From: Palaemon carinicauda
Lineage: Eukaryota > Arthropoda > Malacostraca > Decapoda > Palaemonidae
NCBI RefSeq assembly: GCF_036898095.1
Contig: NC_090731.1
Span: forward strand, 140,575,927 to 140,639,926
Direction: 5' to 3'
Length of the DNA stretch: 64,000 nt
This document shows, in pieces, positions 40,600-53,621 of the stretch. The notes beneath the pieces were generated by a model that was given only the letters and a program-made list of their open reading frames with translations, searched no databases and was not told the DNA's origin. How positions within the stretch are numbered: position 1 is the first letter of the stretch; each line of letters opens with the position of its first letter. The position numbers and the translations under genes were made by a program.

Positions 40600-42310
40600 G
40601 GGAGTGATATTTGCGCAGAACGAAAACTGGTATGCACGAACGTACGTACAAATGGGTGCTAATGTTAGCATGGAATGCTAACATTTGATCTACATCAGAC
40701 GTTGGCAGAACTGGTTACTGTATTTTTTCATAAAATAATCCTTGAAACGGCTCCTCCAAAGTTTATCCAGTCATACTGTTTTGTATTTTCCTCCAGTTAT
40801 AATACATACAAGAAGGTCATGTATATAGAAGAAAAGGCTTGTTTTACATTTATATATCGATTCCCCAGTATGTTTTCCCCACCCCAAAACCCCGAGTTCC
40901 CACTGGGGGTCCCCCATTATTGGAGGATATAGATGTATATATATTTCTGAAACTATTAATTTGCGAGGGGAACGAGTGTCATTTACGAAGAGAGCGTAAT
41001 TTTTTCTATAAGAAAAAGTAGTTGTTTTCCTAGGTTATATTGCCCTGTAATACACTACAGTGAAACCTAAACGGTAAACTACTAGGCCTATGACCAACAG
41101 TCAACTCAAGCCATGGAGTGGTAGTAAGTTTATAAATTTTTAAAGATATACGAGTAACCTAACAAAAATGTTAACCTAACCAAATATGTAATCAATAGGA
41201 TACAAACAATTAAAAGACTCAATACATACAATATTTGTTGCCTTTGTGGCAAATCAAGGATACAATTGCAATGTTCACCACCAACCACAAGTGAAGACTC
41301 TTATTAATGCCACATAAATTACATGGTTTCGCCGCTCTAAGGTAAATATCGGGATGAATATAATAAAAATGGCCCACAACGGTTCTGGGTAAGATTAAAT
41401 GGGCTAAGGCTTGACAGACCATGGCAAGTGGGCAAAACATTATTTACGAATGGAGAAAAGCCAGCTCTTATAAATGACGGGTTTAATTTCTAGAAATTAA
41501 AATAGAATCGAGATACATTTGAGAACAATGGTAGCGTTTTCTCTTGAAATATCAGACATTACTAATGAGTAATGATTACACCCAATACCGTGGAGTGCTG
41601 GTCACACCACAACAATGTTATTTATCAAGGACCCCAAAGCACACCAGTCACCAGTTCAACTTCTACCTCGGGTTTACCGTAAGGTGATTATATATTTGAC
41701 AACGTTACGTGAGCATATTAGCATTTACTTACTTGGTCGGAACTTCAGTAGAGTAAAAAGACAGAACTAGGGGCTTTTCTTTAGCCATCGAGAAATCTCA
41801 ATAACACAACGACTACAGCTGCAGCAGCAGCCAGCAGCATTAGAGCCTCAGTGTTGCCACATGGGTTAGAATAAAAATCCCCAAAACTTATGATAAAAAA
41901 ATTCCCAAAACAACCCAACAATCCCCATTTCCACAAATATATTCTCTTTTGTCTTGATCATGTAAGCTTTACTGATAAAGAAATTACTCACTATACTTCA
42001 TATACTGTAAGTTCAAGTAAAATAATTACAACAATATAAAGGTTTACTCATCTTTGTTTTCTCTTCATAGAAAAAAGTGTACGGAATATCCCAAACAGAC
42101 ATCCAAAATTCCCATATCTAGGGATAAATTTTCACATCTGGCAACACTGTCTAAGAGCCTGTCTAGACTAACGCTGATTACTGGAACCTTCGAAGGCGGT
42201 TACTTAGGAGTTAAAACCTGTAATGATTCATATACAAAATGTGTTTCTCATTATTTGAAGTCGGAGGTTTGCAGTTTGATAACTATGCTAAATGTATAAT
42301 GTACCGTGTA
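40600..42310. other. No recognised gene
   Basis: AT-rich sequence. A CCCCACCCCAAAACCCC / CCCACTGG block at 40,867-40,915 also occurs at 37,966-38,005, a small dispersed repeat. A CAG-rich patch lies at 41,818. I see no exon I can support. Confidence 0.45.
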
Positions 42311-42315
42311 ATCGC

Positions 42316-42473
42316 ATTGGTATGGAATGAGGGATTTGAAATATTGGTAATGATTATCTGAAAAGTTATCTTAGTTGGTTTAAAACTTTGCTGTATTGGT
42401 AGAGGTGGGCGGATATCTGGCTGATCGTCGCATCGGTAACAAAGACTCCAACTCCCGTTGTATCTACTATCAG

Positions 42474-42547
<74 letters not shown>

Positions 42548-43065
42548 TTGCTAAGCTACAACCCTAGTTGGAAAAGCAAGATACCATAAGCCTAAGGGCT
42601 CCAACAGGGAAAATAGCCCAGTGAGGAAAGGAAACAAGGAAATATATAAACGATATAAGAAATAATGACAAATCAAAATAAAATATTCAAAAAAATATTA
42701 ACAGCATTATGACAGATAATTCATATATAACTATAAAAAGACTTACGTCAGCCTATTCATCATAAAAACAGTTGCTGCAACTTTGAACTTTTCAAGTTCT
42801 ACTTACTCAACTACCCGATTAGGAAGATCATTCCACAACTTGGTCAAAAGTGGAATAAAATTTCTGGAACACTTTAGTATTGAGAGGGCATGCCTATTAG
42901 AATTAACTGCATTGGTATGAAATGAAAGGTTTGAAGTATTGTTAATGATTATCTGAAAAGTTTTCTTAGTTGATTTAAAACTTTGCTTTATTGGTAGAGG
43001 TGAGCGGATAAACCATATCTGGCTGTCCGTCGGTAGCAAAGACTCCAACTCCTGCCGGTATCTAC
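42316..43065 (-). mobile_element. CR1/L2-like LINE 3' fragment with (TTA)n and a ~150-bp direct duplication
   Basis: TTATTATTA at 42,473-42,545 is followed by AGCTACAACCCTAGTTGG and, on the minus strand, the LWNDLPNRVVE peptide near 42,810. This is the same 3' end as at 3,001-3,556. Unusually, a unit with TAATGATTATCTGAAAAGTT and GACTCCAACTCC occurs both to the left of the tail (42,316-42,470) and to the right (42,911-43,065). The first copy has therefore been added beyond the normal LINE end. Confidence 0.7.
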
Positions 43066-44269
43066 AAAACATGGTGTGAGATTTGTCTTGTAATTTGTAA
43101 ATTAAAAAAAAAAAAAATTGTAATAATACTAAAGTTTCATAGAGGTGGAAATGCGATCTCAAATTCGTGTAACTCGTACTAAATTGCATGTTTGCATAGG
43201 CGTGTAGGTCTACACTCATGGCAAGACCTGTGCATCCATTCCTCACTAATAGTCCGTGGGCTGAGGGGGCTCACCTTGCAACCCCCCCTTAAAATTGACA
43301 AAAGTGCATTTAGGTTGTAGCATTTGATCCATATTTTCACTTTTTTAATGTTCCCATTGAAAAAATAGGGACTCACTACCACTCCTCGGCCACTTTATTT
43401 GATGACATCATCGAATTTTGCAGCTGCCAATTTTGGGGTAGGGCAAACCTAATTAGACATAACTCCGGACTGAATAGTCAGAGAAAGATAAATGACATAT
43501 CAAAATGTGTGCTTTGGGCCTCTCTGTCAGATAAAATAGACAATTTGCAATTATGTTTAAGGATTAGGTCACCAGAGGTCAAAAGGTCACCAAATTTGGG
43601 GTCAAGTGAAAATTTTAGGCACCTCCATAAATGTAACCCCAGGACCAGCCAGACCAATATCTGATGACTTTTTCTGCCTTATTTCATCTCTAGAGACCTC
43701 AAGAAATAGAATGATACCCATTAAGTGTACCTGTTGGCCAAATCATGGAAATGAGATGTTATGTAAAAAAGTCAATTTTCAAATTTGTCGTTTTTTTGCC
43801 TCAAAATCGTAAAAACTGATAAAGCTCATAACTCTTCTTATAAAGGGGCTACGGAAATTATTTTGGTGTGTTTTCCCAGGTTTTGGGGGTCAGAGAATCC
43901 AAAAAAAAGCATTCTCAACAATGTCAACTAATTACATTATGCTCAAAATTCAAGATGGCCGCCACTCTGGACGCTGTAATTGTAATTTTGACTTGGCTAT
44001 AACTCCTCCATGAATGCAGCAAGAGAGATAATATTCGTGTCCTCACCCACGTTCTTCAGATCACAGCATCCAATAAAGGCAGTCTCAAAAATTCTGTCAG
44101 TAAATTTGGGGAAAGTCACAAATCATCAACAGAAATGCTTTATTTGAAGGTTACGACAATCATGAATGAAATATAATAAAACTGTACATGATTGTACAAT
44201 ATTCTCATATGATGCAAGACCTCATTGGGAAAATTCACACTGTGTTGCTTTGGACTACAGAAAAAAGTC

Positions 44270-45850
44270 AACCTATGCAAGGTATAAAGTTTGATAGTCT
44301 ACTTGGGTACCTTTGGGTCCACTTTTAATTAATGGAAAGGCAATTATTGGAAATATCTTGTGATACTTTAACTTGAGCATTTGGTATCGAAGCTGGTCAG
44401 GAGCAAGGCATATTTCATAGGATACCTCCCACGACTCCCCTAGGCAACTGAAGACTTCTTGGTACTTTAAGCATTTCTGTAGAATTCGCAGCGGTTTTAA
44501 CTTGACAGTTCCTTTAAAGGCACTGGTCATATTGCATCTACTGAATGCATGCAGACCAAGGAAAGCAGACCAAGGAGAACGGCACAGTAAGTTGGTGTGA
44601 ACCCTTTCGATAGTTCTGTGACATCTATGAATCACCTTCTATTCCCAGTGCCAGTATCAAAAAGGAGTTGCACACCTAAGTTTGGACATAATACAGAAGT
44701 ATGAAGAATATGTTACTGTCTGGACTTCGAACCCGAACAAATTCATATCCTTCATCCTTGGCATAGGTTGAATAGAGAATGACACGTGAATCAGTCTCTT
44801 CCTGGGTTGAGTCAAGAGATTCAATTTGAAATGCAGTGATCTTCCCATTGTTTGCCTCGAGTTCGTACGCCTAGCCCTTACAAACTAAGATAATCTTCTT
44901 CTTCTCTACCTTCGTATATTCTCCTCCGTGCACCAAACCCTCAAGAGTAATTCAATGAGCCGAGTTTTATTGTCGTCATTACTCAAGAACTCTTTCAAGT
45001 TATCTGATCGCCTTGTGTTTTCTCCACTAACCAAACGTTTTTCTCCTGAGCCAAGATTTGATCTATCCGGGGATTTTATTGAATTGGGCATGTAAGTGTC
45101 AATGCTGAAAATCACGCTGGATTTCCCAGATGTAGAGACGAACAAGATGTTTTGACATATCTGTTTGAATGTTTTTGGCATTTCCTTTATTGAGTGAAAC
45201 ACGGCATTTCCGTCGTCTACATTCATTGTATCTTTGTCAGGAGGAATATCGGAATCATTCATGTCTTTCACTAAGTGGTGGAATGCCTTGCTCTTGTCTG
45301 TCTTCAGAAGATACCCATCTGGTGTCTCAAGAGATGATGGCACATGCATGAATGGGTATCGTAGAAGTTCTTTGACATCCAATTTGTGGTTTTGAGACTT
45401 AACCAACAACTTGAATGCGATATTCCCCTGCTGTATGTACTCCACTGTTTTGTTACTTGATGTTTTCGCAAGTGCTTTCTTGCCAATGTCAGCGAAAGTC
45501 TTCAGCCTCTGTTTGGGCAATGGAGCAAAGAAGTCATCATTCTTCTTCAGTCTCTCTGTTCTGAATGCGTTCTTTGTTTGATCTTCCTGCGTCTTTCTCA
45601 CTCTTCTGGATCTGTGATGAACGGGTATCACAATGCTTGCTGTCTCTGCTGCTTTCGACCCCATATTCACCATCTGTACCATCGCCTCTAGGTACCTTGT
45701 ATACTAGTAGGAAGTGCAGTTCCCTTGAACCAACAGGGTTCTAGATTTCCATCCTTCATTATCCAACCATGATCCACAGCTGGATGAGGGACCTCAGGTT
45801 TGGGATAATACGCACATTTCCATATCGCAACCTGATAGTTCACCTCCTGA
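44270..45850 (-). pseudogene. Left copy of the foldback element's protein (rearranged)
   Basis: The minus-strand frame 44,906-45,682 (258 codons) carries KTFADIGKKALAKTS, FHHLVKDMND, VFHSIKEMPKTFKQ and FLSNDDNKTRLIELLL. Downstream in other frames are STQEETDSRVILYSTYAKDEG, like the acidic core of PIN-like nuclease folds, and GLHAFSRCNMTSAF, then CLGESWEV. I recall these as consecutive blocks of a widespread uncharacterised invertebrate/fish protein. Between CLAPDQLRYQ and the 3' arm, the expected C-terminal segment is missing. That segment (NYQVAIWK, VDHGWIM) instead lies upstream at 45,700-45,850. Multiple shifts make it non-coding now. Confidence 0.6.
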
Positions 45851-45878
45851 TATGCTCATTTAAACACTCTCAGTTTAC

Positions 45879-47004
45879 ATGCCCATTTCAATAAAATCCC
45901 TGGAGAGATCAAATCTTGGCTTAGAAGAAAAAAATTTGGTTAGTGGAGAAAACACAAGGCGACCAGATAACTGGAAAGAGTTCTTGAGTAATGACGACAA
46001 TAAAACTCGGCTCATTGAATTACTCTTGAGGGTTTGGTGCACGGAACACAATATACGAAAGTAAAAAAGAAGAAGCTTATCTTAGTTTGTAAGGGCAAGG
46101 CGTACGAACTCGAGGCAGACAATGGGAAGATCACTGCATTTCAAATTGAATCTCTTGACTCAACCCAGGTAGAGACTGATTCACGTGTCATTCTCTATTC
46201 AACCTATGCCAAGGATGAAGGATATAAATTTGTTCGGGTTTAAAGTCCGTGACAGTGACATATTCTTCATACTTCTGTATTATGCTCCAAACTTAGGTGT
46301 GCAACTCCTTTTTGATACTGGCACTGGGAATAGAAGGTGATTCATAGATGTCACAGAACTATCGAAAAGGTTCACACCAACTTACTGTGCTGTTCTCCTT
46401 GGTCTGCATGCATTCAGTAGATGCGATATGACTAGTGCCCTTTAAAGGAATTGTCAAGTTAAAACCGCTGCGAATTCTACAGAAATGCTTAAAGTACCAA
46501 GAATTCTTCAGTTGCTTAGGGGAGTCGTGGGAGGTAACCGATGAAATCTTCCTTGCTCTTGAGGATTTCACCTGCACCATGTATTCTGCCAAAACTAAGA
46601 CAAAGGAAGTTGACCTGCTTCGATACCAAATGCTCGAGTTAAAGTGCAGTGGGCAGTCGCTCGTTTCAAAGAAGAATATTGATCTTTCATCTCTTGAGCC
46701 ACCAAGGGTGTCTGAATGAGCATATCAGGAGGCAAACTATCAGGTTGCGATATGGAAACGTGCCCATTATCCCAAACCTGAGGTCCCTCATCCAGCTGTG
46801 GATCATGGTTGGATAATTAAGGATGGAAATCTAGAACCCTGTTGGTTCAAGGGAACTGCACTTCCTACAAGTATGGCTGATATACTTGAGACGATGGATG
46901 ATGATGAGATGTTTGATGATGAAAGCCTTGATGAAAACAATGAAAGTGATGGAAATTTTGATGATGACTATGAAAGTGATGATAGTGGGTCCGACTTGGA
47001 CTAA
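45879..47004 (+). pseudogene. Right copy of the foldback element's protein (partial)
   Basis: It starts mid-protein at ISIKS / FLSNDDNKTRLIELLL. It continues in several frames through DSTQVETDSRVILYS, GLHAFSRCDM, KLKPLRILQKCLKYQEFF, CLGESWEVTDEIFLALEDF, then NYQVAIWKR and VDHGWIIKDGNLEPCWFKG. It ends in an Asp/Glu-rich tail (to 47,004). Unlike the left copy it has the C-terminal part in place but lacks the N-terminal half. At least three frame breaks (for example after 46,064) are needed to read it through. Confidence 0.6.
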
Positions 47005-48214
47005 GAAAGTTTCAAGTAACAAGATGGTAGATTTCAGGGTCGAAGGGTCAAGGACCTCCTTTGTATCACAAGATATTTCCAATAATTGCCTTTCCATTAA
47101 TTAAAAGTGAACCCAAAGGTACCCAAGTAGACTTATCAAACTTTATACCTTGCATAGGTTGACTTTTTTCTGTAGTACAAAGCAACACAGTGTGAATCTT
47201 CCCAGTGAGGTCTTGCATCATGTGAGTATATTGTACAATCATGTACAGTTTTATTGTATTTCATTCATGATTGTCGTAACCTTCAAATAAAGCATTTCTG
47301 TTGTTGATTTATGTGACTTTCCCCAAATTTACTGACAGACTTTTTGAAACTGCCTTTATTGAATGCTGTGATCTCAAGAATCTAGGTAAGGACACGAATA
47401 TTATCTCTCTTGTTGCATTCATGGAGGAGTTATAGCCAAGTCAAAATTACGGCGTCCAGAGTGGCGGCCATCTTGAATTTTGAGCATAATGTAATTAGTT
47501 GACATTGTTGAGAATGTTTTTTTTTTGGATTCTCTGACCCCCAAAACCTGGGAAAACACACCAAAATAATTTCCGTAGCCCCTCTATAAGAAGAGTTATG
47601 AGCTTTATCAGTTTTTACGATTTTGAGGCAAAAAAACGACAAATTTGAAAATTGACTTTTTTACATAACATCTCATTTCCATGATTTGGCCAACAGGTAC
47701 ACTTAATGGGTATCATTCTATTTCTTGAGGTCTCTAGAGATGAAATAAAGCAGAAAAAGTCATCAGATTTTGGTCTGGCTGGTCCTGGGGTTACATTTAT
47801 GGAGGTGCCTAAAATTTTCACTTGACCCCAAATTTGGTGACCTTTTGACCTCTGGTGACCTAATTATTAAACGTAATTGCATATTGTCTATTTTATCTGT
47901 TAGAGAGGCCCAAAGCACACATTTTGATATGTCATTTATCTTTCTCTGACTATTCAGTCCGGAGTTATGTCTAATTAGGTTTGCCCTACCCCAAAATTGG
48001 CAGCTGCAAAATTCGATGATGTCATCAAATAAAGTGGCCGAGGAGTGGTAGTGAGTCCCTATTTTTTCAATGGGAATATTAAAAAAATGAAAATATGGAT
48101 CAAATGCTACAATCTAAATGCACTTTTGTCAATTTTAAGGGGGGGGGTGCAAGGTGAGCCCCCTCAGCCCACGGACTATAATGTTAACGTACTTTACTTG
48201 GGAGTTAAAAACCG

Positions 48215-48356
<142 letters not shown>

Positions 48357-48581
48357 CAGATAAAGCCTTTTCTAGCCCACTGCAGGGGAAAGGCCTCAAA
48401 CATGTTAATTCATGTCTGGAATTTGGCCAGTTTTCATTATCACGATGGCCACTTCGGAAGGGTGATGGTGGAAGATTTTGGTCTCATCGCTCACAGCAAA
48501 CCAGCCTAGTATGGTGGCCCTGACTAGTGCAGCTTTGCGATACACAAACCCTTCACCACTATAAGGTATCCTACTCATAAT

Positions 48582-48590
<9 letters not shown>
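48357..48590. repeat. Dispersed (AT)n-linked repeat, copy 1
   Basis: It contains CCACTGCAGGGGAAAGGCCT, GCTCACAGCAAACCA and ATACACAAACCCTTC. Pieces of the same repeat recur at 49,004-49,055, 51,035-51,430 and 52,160-52,265, each next to an (AT)n run. It is probably part of a LINE 3' region. Confidence 0.6.
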
Positions 48591-48645
<55 letters not shown>

Positions 48646-48649
48646 AAAA

Positions 48650-48790
48650 ATGGACATGGGAAGGACATTGAGCATGATAGATAATGGAATGACATTAAGA
48701 ATAACAGAATGGGTCCATAGAGGTAGCAGAGGAAGAGAGAAAAGACGGTGTATTGACGAACTAAGAAAATTCGCAAGTGTGGACTAGCAT
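48650..48790 (+). pseudogene. RTE-like ORF2 C-terminal scrap
   Basis: The plus strand encodes RITEWVHRGSRGRERRRCID, matching the terminal R-x-x-x-W-x-P-R-G basic block of LINE endonuclease/reverse-transcriptase proteins. It lies between two (AT)n runs. Confidence 0.5.
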
Positions 48791-48874
48791 AGAAAGACCA
48801 TAAACAGACGTGTTTGAGTCCTTTGTTCTGCTGGTAACTACTGCTGCTGCTGATGATGATGATGGCGATGATAT

Positions 48875-49362
<488 letters not shown>

Positions 49363-49379
49363 CTTCCATTAACACTCAA

Positions 49380-50070
49380 TAACGCTTTATTTTCATGAAT
49401 TAAAGTTAGGCCAACACTTGCAATCTGACCTAGGACCGCTTTGAAATTCGTCATATTGATCCTTTTCCACACGTGACTCTCAGTTCAACTTAACATAATG
49501 CTATGTATTTTATCAATTTTCTGTTCTTCCACGATCTATATTAGCATTTACTGCCCAATCCTCCTGATTTCCATTCATTCCTAAATGTGAACAAATAAAA
49601 TTGTGATATCTTTTGATGAAAAAGAAATAGATCTAAATGTGTGACACCTGTATGTTTAATGCCAAACCAAAAATTCTACCAGGGTGAAAACCTCGTTGTT
49701 TCAAGTTCTTTCTACAAGTTTGTGCTTAACAAGTTCATGGCACATGGTTCGACACAGTAAAGTATTTGGTTCTAGTATTGGGATCTTATAGACCTTATAG
49801 GTGTATTATAGCATCGTAATTGTTGTTAATTAAGTGACTCAGTAACATGTTATTCTTACTAAACTCTTTAATTTCTATAGGATTCCATCTTCCGTTCGTT
49901 TCATCATGAAATCACTTAGGCTACTAATTTATGCTGCAGGCATAGGCTGAGGGACAGATACCGATTTTAATGATGTGTAATTCACCGAATTATTTGTATA
50001 AGAACAGTAGAAGAATTTGAAACTTTAATTCAAATAACGACAACAACGTAATTTTCAGGTATTTCAATTG
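49380..50070. other. No recognised gene
   Basis: AT-rich unique-looking sequence between the microsatellite block and the first SINE, with no supportable exon or repeat. Confidence 0.4.
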
Positions 50071-50079
50071 TGGTTGACA

Positions 50080-50375
50080 TGTGGTAACGTCCCTGACTGG
50101 TGAAGCCCAGACTGGGTTCGAGTCCCGCTCAAAACTCGTTAGTTTCTTTGGTCGCTGCAATCTCTCCATTCTTGTGAGCTAAGGATTTCGGGGGGGGGGT
50201 AGTCTAGTATTCTATCTGCTGAGTCATCAGCAGCCATTGCCTGGCCTTCCTTAGTCCTAGCTTGGGTGGAGACGGAGCTTGGGTGCTGATCGTATATGAT
50301 CAGTCTTTGGGGCACTGTCCTGCTTGATAGGGCAATGTCACTGTCCCTTGCCTCTGCCATTCATGAGCGACCTTT
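50080..50375 (+). mobile_element. tRNA-derived SINE, copy 1
   Basis: A degenerate A-box region is followed by a perfect B-box GGTTCGAGTCC at 50,116. The body then reads TTAGTCCTAGCTTGGGTGGAG, TAGGGCAATGTCACTGTCCC and TGCCATTCATGAGCG. Two further copies with the same order lie at 51,553 and 63,392. Confidence 0.82.
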
Positions 50376-50579
50376 AAAATGGTGAAAGAAAGTTAGGAAT
50401 AATGAAATGGATGGATGGACGTAGGCTTACGTATGGGGAGCTTTGCGACTGGAGATAGAAAAGGAAATGGGGAATCTGATTTCAATTTGCAGGTAAGTAC
50501 ATTTGCCGATAACGGATACTGTGAAGGTCATCCAATCCCAAGAACTTTTCTTTAGACCCTGGGTTTGAATAATTTCAAA

Positions 50580-50679
<100 letters not shown>

Positions 50680-50948
50680 TTCCTTTACCATATATTGCTC
50701 TTAAAAGCATAAAAATAAGAAATGCTAAGTTTTCCCAAATGCCCCTTTTTCCAAGAAATATAAAGAAGAAAAGAGTTTATATCTTGTGCTCAGTCAGATA
50801 AGGAAGACACCTACGAAAGAAACTTGAAAGTCGGGAGGAAAATACGTTCAGCACTCTATATTGATCGTTATAAAAAGTAAGCGGCTGATGTGAATAAACT
50901 ACTGTTGCACTGAATGATGCCAGTCACGTTATATTTCATATTTCATTT

Positions 50949-50951
<3 letters not shown>

Positions 50952-51021
<70 letters not shown>
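50952..51021. repeat. (TA)n microsatellite
   Basis: About 35 TA units directly before a copy of the (AT)n-linked repeat. Confidence 0.95.
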
Positions 51022-51026
<5 letters not shown>

Positions 51027-51034
51027 AAGAAATG

Positions 51035-51430
51035 CAGCAGTTTCTTGTCTACTGCGGGACAAAGGCCTCAGACATGTAGGTACTAAGTTGGAAGAGGCAC
51101 CAGCCACCCGTTGAGATACTACTGCTAGAGAGTTATGTTCTTTAACTGGCCAGATTGTTATACACTGGATCCTCCTCTGGTTACGGCACATTTTTTCTTT
51201 TCTTACACATGCACCGAATAGTTTGGCCTATTTACGCAGTCTCCTCTGTCCCCCTACACCTGACAACACTACAATAACTAAAAATTCGCTTAAGGGTTAA
51301 CTACTGTACTATAATTGTTCAGTGGCAAGTTTCCTCTTGGTAAGGGTAGAAGGAATTCTTTAGCTATGGTGAGCAACTCTTCTAGGAGGATGCTCCAAAA
51401 TCAAATCATTGTTCTCTGGTGTACGGCCGG
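51035..51430. repeat. Dispersed (AT)n-linked repeat, longer copy
   Basis: It opens TCTACTGCGGGACAAAGGCC, as at 48,376. It continues GCACCAGCCACCCGTTGAG, GGCCAGATTGTTATACACTG and TTCTAGGAGGATGCTCC. I recognise this as a common decapod-type interspersed repeat, probably LINE-derived, but cannot name the family. Confidence 0.5.
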
Positions 51431-51552
51431 ACAGTTAGGGTATAACTAAGATAGGAGATGAATGCAACTAAACTTTATTAAACATTCACCGAGTTTTCGT
51501 ACAGCGCCTTGCGAGGAAGTACGTCACAAAACTTCAAACATGAAAAAGCTTA

Positions 51553-51880
51553 GGGTTGTGGTGGCCTGGCGGTAGAGTCCTTGCCTGGTGGTTGCTAGAC
51601 TGGGGTTAGAGTCCCGCTCAAACTCGTTAGTTCTCTTGGTCGCTGCAACCTCACCACTCTTGTGAGCTAAGGATGGGAGGGGGGAGCGGTTTGGGGGATC
51701 ATATAGGTCTATCTGGTAAGTCTTCAGCAGCCATTGCCTTGTCCTCCTTAGTCCTAGCTTGGGTGGAGAGGGGCTTGGGCGCTGATCATATGTAATATGG
51801 TCAGTCTCTAGGGCATTATCCTGCTTGATAGGGCAATGTCACTGTCCCTTGCCTCTGCCATTCATGAGTGGCCTGAAATA
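51553..51880 (+). mobile_element. tRNA-derived SINE, copy 2
   Basis: The A-box-like TGGCCTGGCGGT at 51,562 is one mismatch from consensus. The B-box is mutated to GGTTAGAGTCC at 51,604. The body matches copies 1 and 3 to its TGCCATTCATGAGTGG end. Confidence 0.85.
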
Positions 51881-52159
51881 ACATTGAAGAGCAAGTGAAA
51901 AGATAAAAAATCAAAACCATTATAGTGTGCAAGCGTGTATGAAACACATGCGGTAGTGTCATAGCCTCTGTACTATGCTCTTCCACTGTCCTAGGTTAGA
52001 AGTCTCTTGCTTGAGGGTACATTCAGGTTCACTTTTCTCTCTTCATCGTTATAAATGATAGATCTATTTTAACGTTGTTACTGATCCCAAGGTATTCTAT
52101 ATTGTTATCCATTACATTTTATAGCCTATATGGTTTATTCATTTCTTATTTCCTTTCTT

Positions 52160-52283
52160 CAGACTGGCGGTAGGAGATGTTCGTCTGATCGCTCACAGCA
52201 AACCAACCAAGTATGGTTCGCAAATCCTTTCACCACGTTAAGGTATCCCCGCTCAGAAAGGTATAAATATATATATATGTATG

Positions 52284-52360
<77 letters not shown>
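52160..52360. repeat. (AT)n-linked repeat fragment with (TA)n(GT)n
   Basis: GCTCACAGCAAACCA and CACCACGTTAAGGTATCC match copy 1 at 48,490-48,560. A TA run and about 15 GT units follow. Confidence 0.75.
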
Positions 52361-52361
<1 letters not shown>

Positions 52362-52369
52362 GGAAAGTC

Positions 52370-53280
52370 AAACGACAGTTGCCTTACAGTGGTCATGTAA
52401 GTCATTGGCTACACAATAAGTAAACGATTTTCATTAGATGATTTCAAATAAAAACTAGCACTTGTGTGAATACTCATTATATAATACATGTAAGAAAGCC
52501 TGTGAAAACCAATTACGTTATATAACGAGATTAAAGAAGTTACGTAACACCAGAAGGAGATTGGAAAAATTATGCATAAAATGGGTGGGGTAACTGCCTC
52601 ATAAATTCTGTCAAACAAATTGACAAGTTTTGAGCTGAAAGGGAGTTCCGTCTTTATTAAGACCCAGATGACGAAGGAGAAGAAAAATGATGATCGTGAT
52701 GTCCATGTAAATTACTCCCCTCTGCGTAAATAAGGTGAAGAGAGCCAAGGTCAAGGAAGTTTCACTTTTAGAAGTAACTTTCGGAAGAGGGGAAGCGAGT
52801 AAAAATGAACCAAATAAGTAGAAGTGAATATAATGATTCTAGCTAATTCTTCCCTGTCGATATAGTGGAATAATGCAGATGACGGATAAGAAATGAGAAA
52901 GAATGGAGAGGAGGAAATGAAAATAAGAATGTGAAGAAGAATTTATGGGGTAGAGAAAGGGTCCAACGAGTTAGGGGAAAAAGAGAGGGAAAAGTTATTA
53001 AGGCGAAAGATAGGAAGCTATTGAAACGATTTGGAATGAGAAGGCTACGGAAAAATAAAGTTCTAAAGAAAAAGGAACCTTACCTTAAATGGATGTGGAG
53101 AAATGAGAATAATAAATTTTATGAGTAGAGGCTGAGGAAAAAGATGGTAATGAGTAGTAAGTAGAGAGTTGGGAGGGGTAGGGGGAGGGAAAAGTAAAAA
53201 CGGAGTTCATGATAATGATAAAAATATGAAGGTTAGAGAAGAAAATATGAAAGACAGGAGGAATAAGAAATGAGAATGGC
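52370..53280. other. No recognised gene; purine-rich stretch
   Basis: 52,840-53,280 is strongly A/G-rich on the plus strand, yielding Lys/Arg/Glu-rich frames. Nothing is recognisable. Confidence 0.4.
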
Positions 53281-53289
53281 AGTAGGACT

Positions 53290-53398
53290 AAGACCTTGTT
53301 CACACAGGGAGGTTTTTGACACACGGTTAGAGAGGCGCTGTCGCAAATTCAATCATTGTTTATGGAATAGTTCGACGTTACGTGTGAACAAGGGTCCT
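53290..53398. mobile_element. Short hairpin element (~110 bp MITE candidate)
   Basis: GACCTTGTTCACAC at the left is answered by GTGTGAACAAGGGTC at the right, one base longer. The ends resemble hAT-type MITEs, but no 8-bp target duplication is evident. Confidence 0.45.
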
Positions 53399-53621
53399 GG
53401 TTATTAAGAAGTATAGAAAAATATGTTAGATGGATGTTGGTGATTAAGGGAAGGTGATAGTAAGGAAGGATTGTTGCATAGCCGTGCAATGAGAAAAGGG
53501 AGATTGAAAATATAAATAATCACAAAAGAAGTTATGGAAATCGTAGCAAATAAAATGTACAAGGATAATAACAACTTTAGAAACCTAAGTAAATATAAAT
53601 TTATTGATATATTAAACATTA

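Larger units (their letters stand above)
43250..48178. mobile_element. 4.9-kb foldback (inverted-duplicated) element
   Basis: The outer arms, 43,250-44,366 and about 47,060-48,178, are near-identical reverse complements of each other (about 1.1 kb, only scattered differences by eye). They start TAGTCCGTGGGCTGAGG. TAA lies on both sides (43,247-43,249 and 48,179-48,181), a possible 3-bp target duplication as made by PIF/Harbinger elements. The centre holds inverted copies of a protein-coding module. No transposase is recognised. Confidence 0.75.

Noticed and set aside
40221..40684. Phe/Ile-rich minus-strand frames
   Set aside because: They follow the 165-bp tandem duplication and are of low complexity; no membrane-protein family is recognised.
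43606..43812. 68-codon frame present twice (also 47,615-47,821)
   Set aside because: Identical because it lies in the two arms of the foldback element. No coding signature beyond that duplication.
50100..50140. Functional tRNA gene
   Set aside because: Only the B-box region is well conserved, there is no full cloverleaf, and the sequence continues into a SINE body seen three times.
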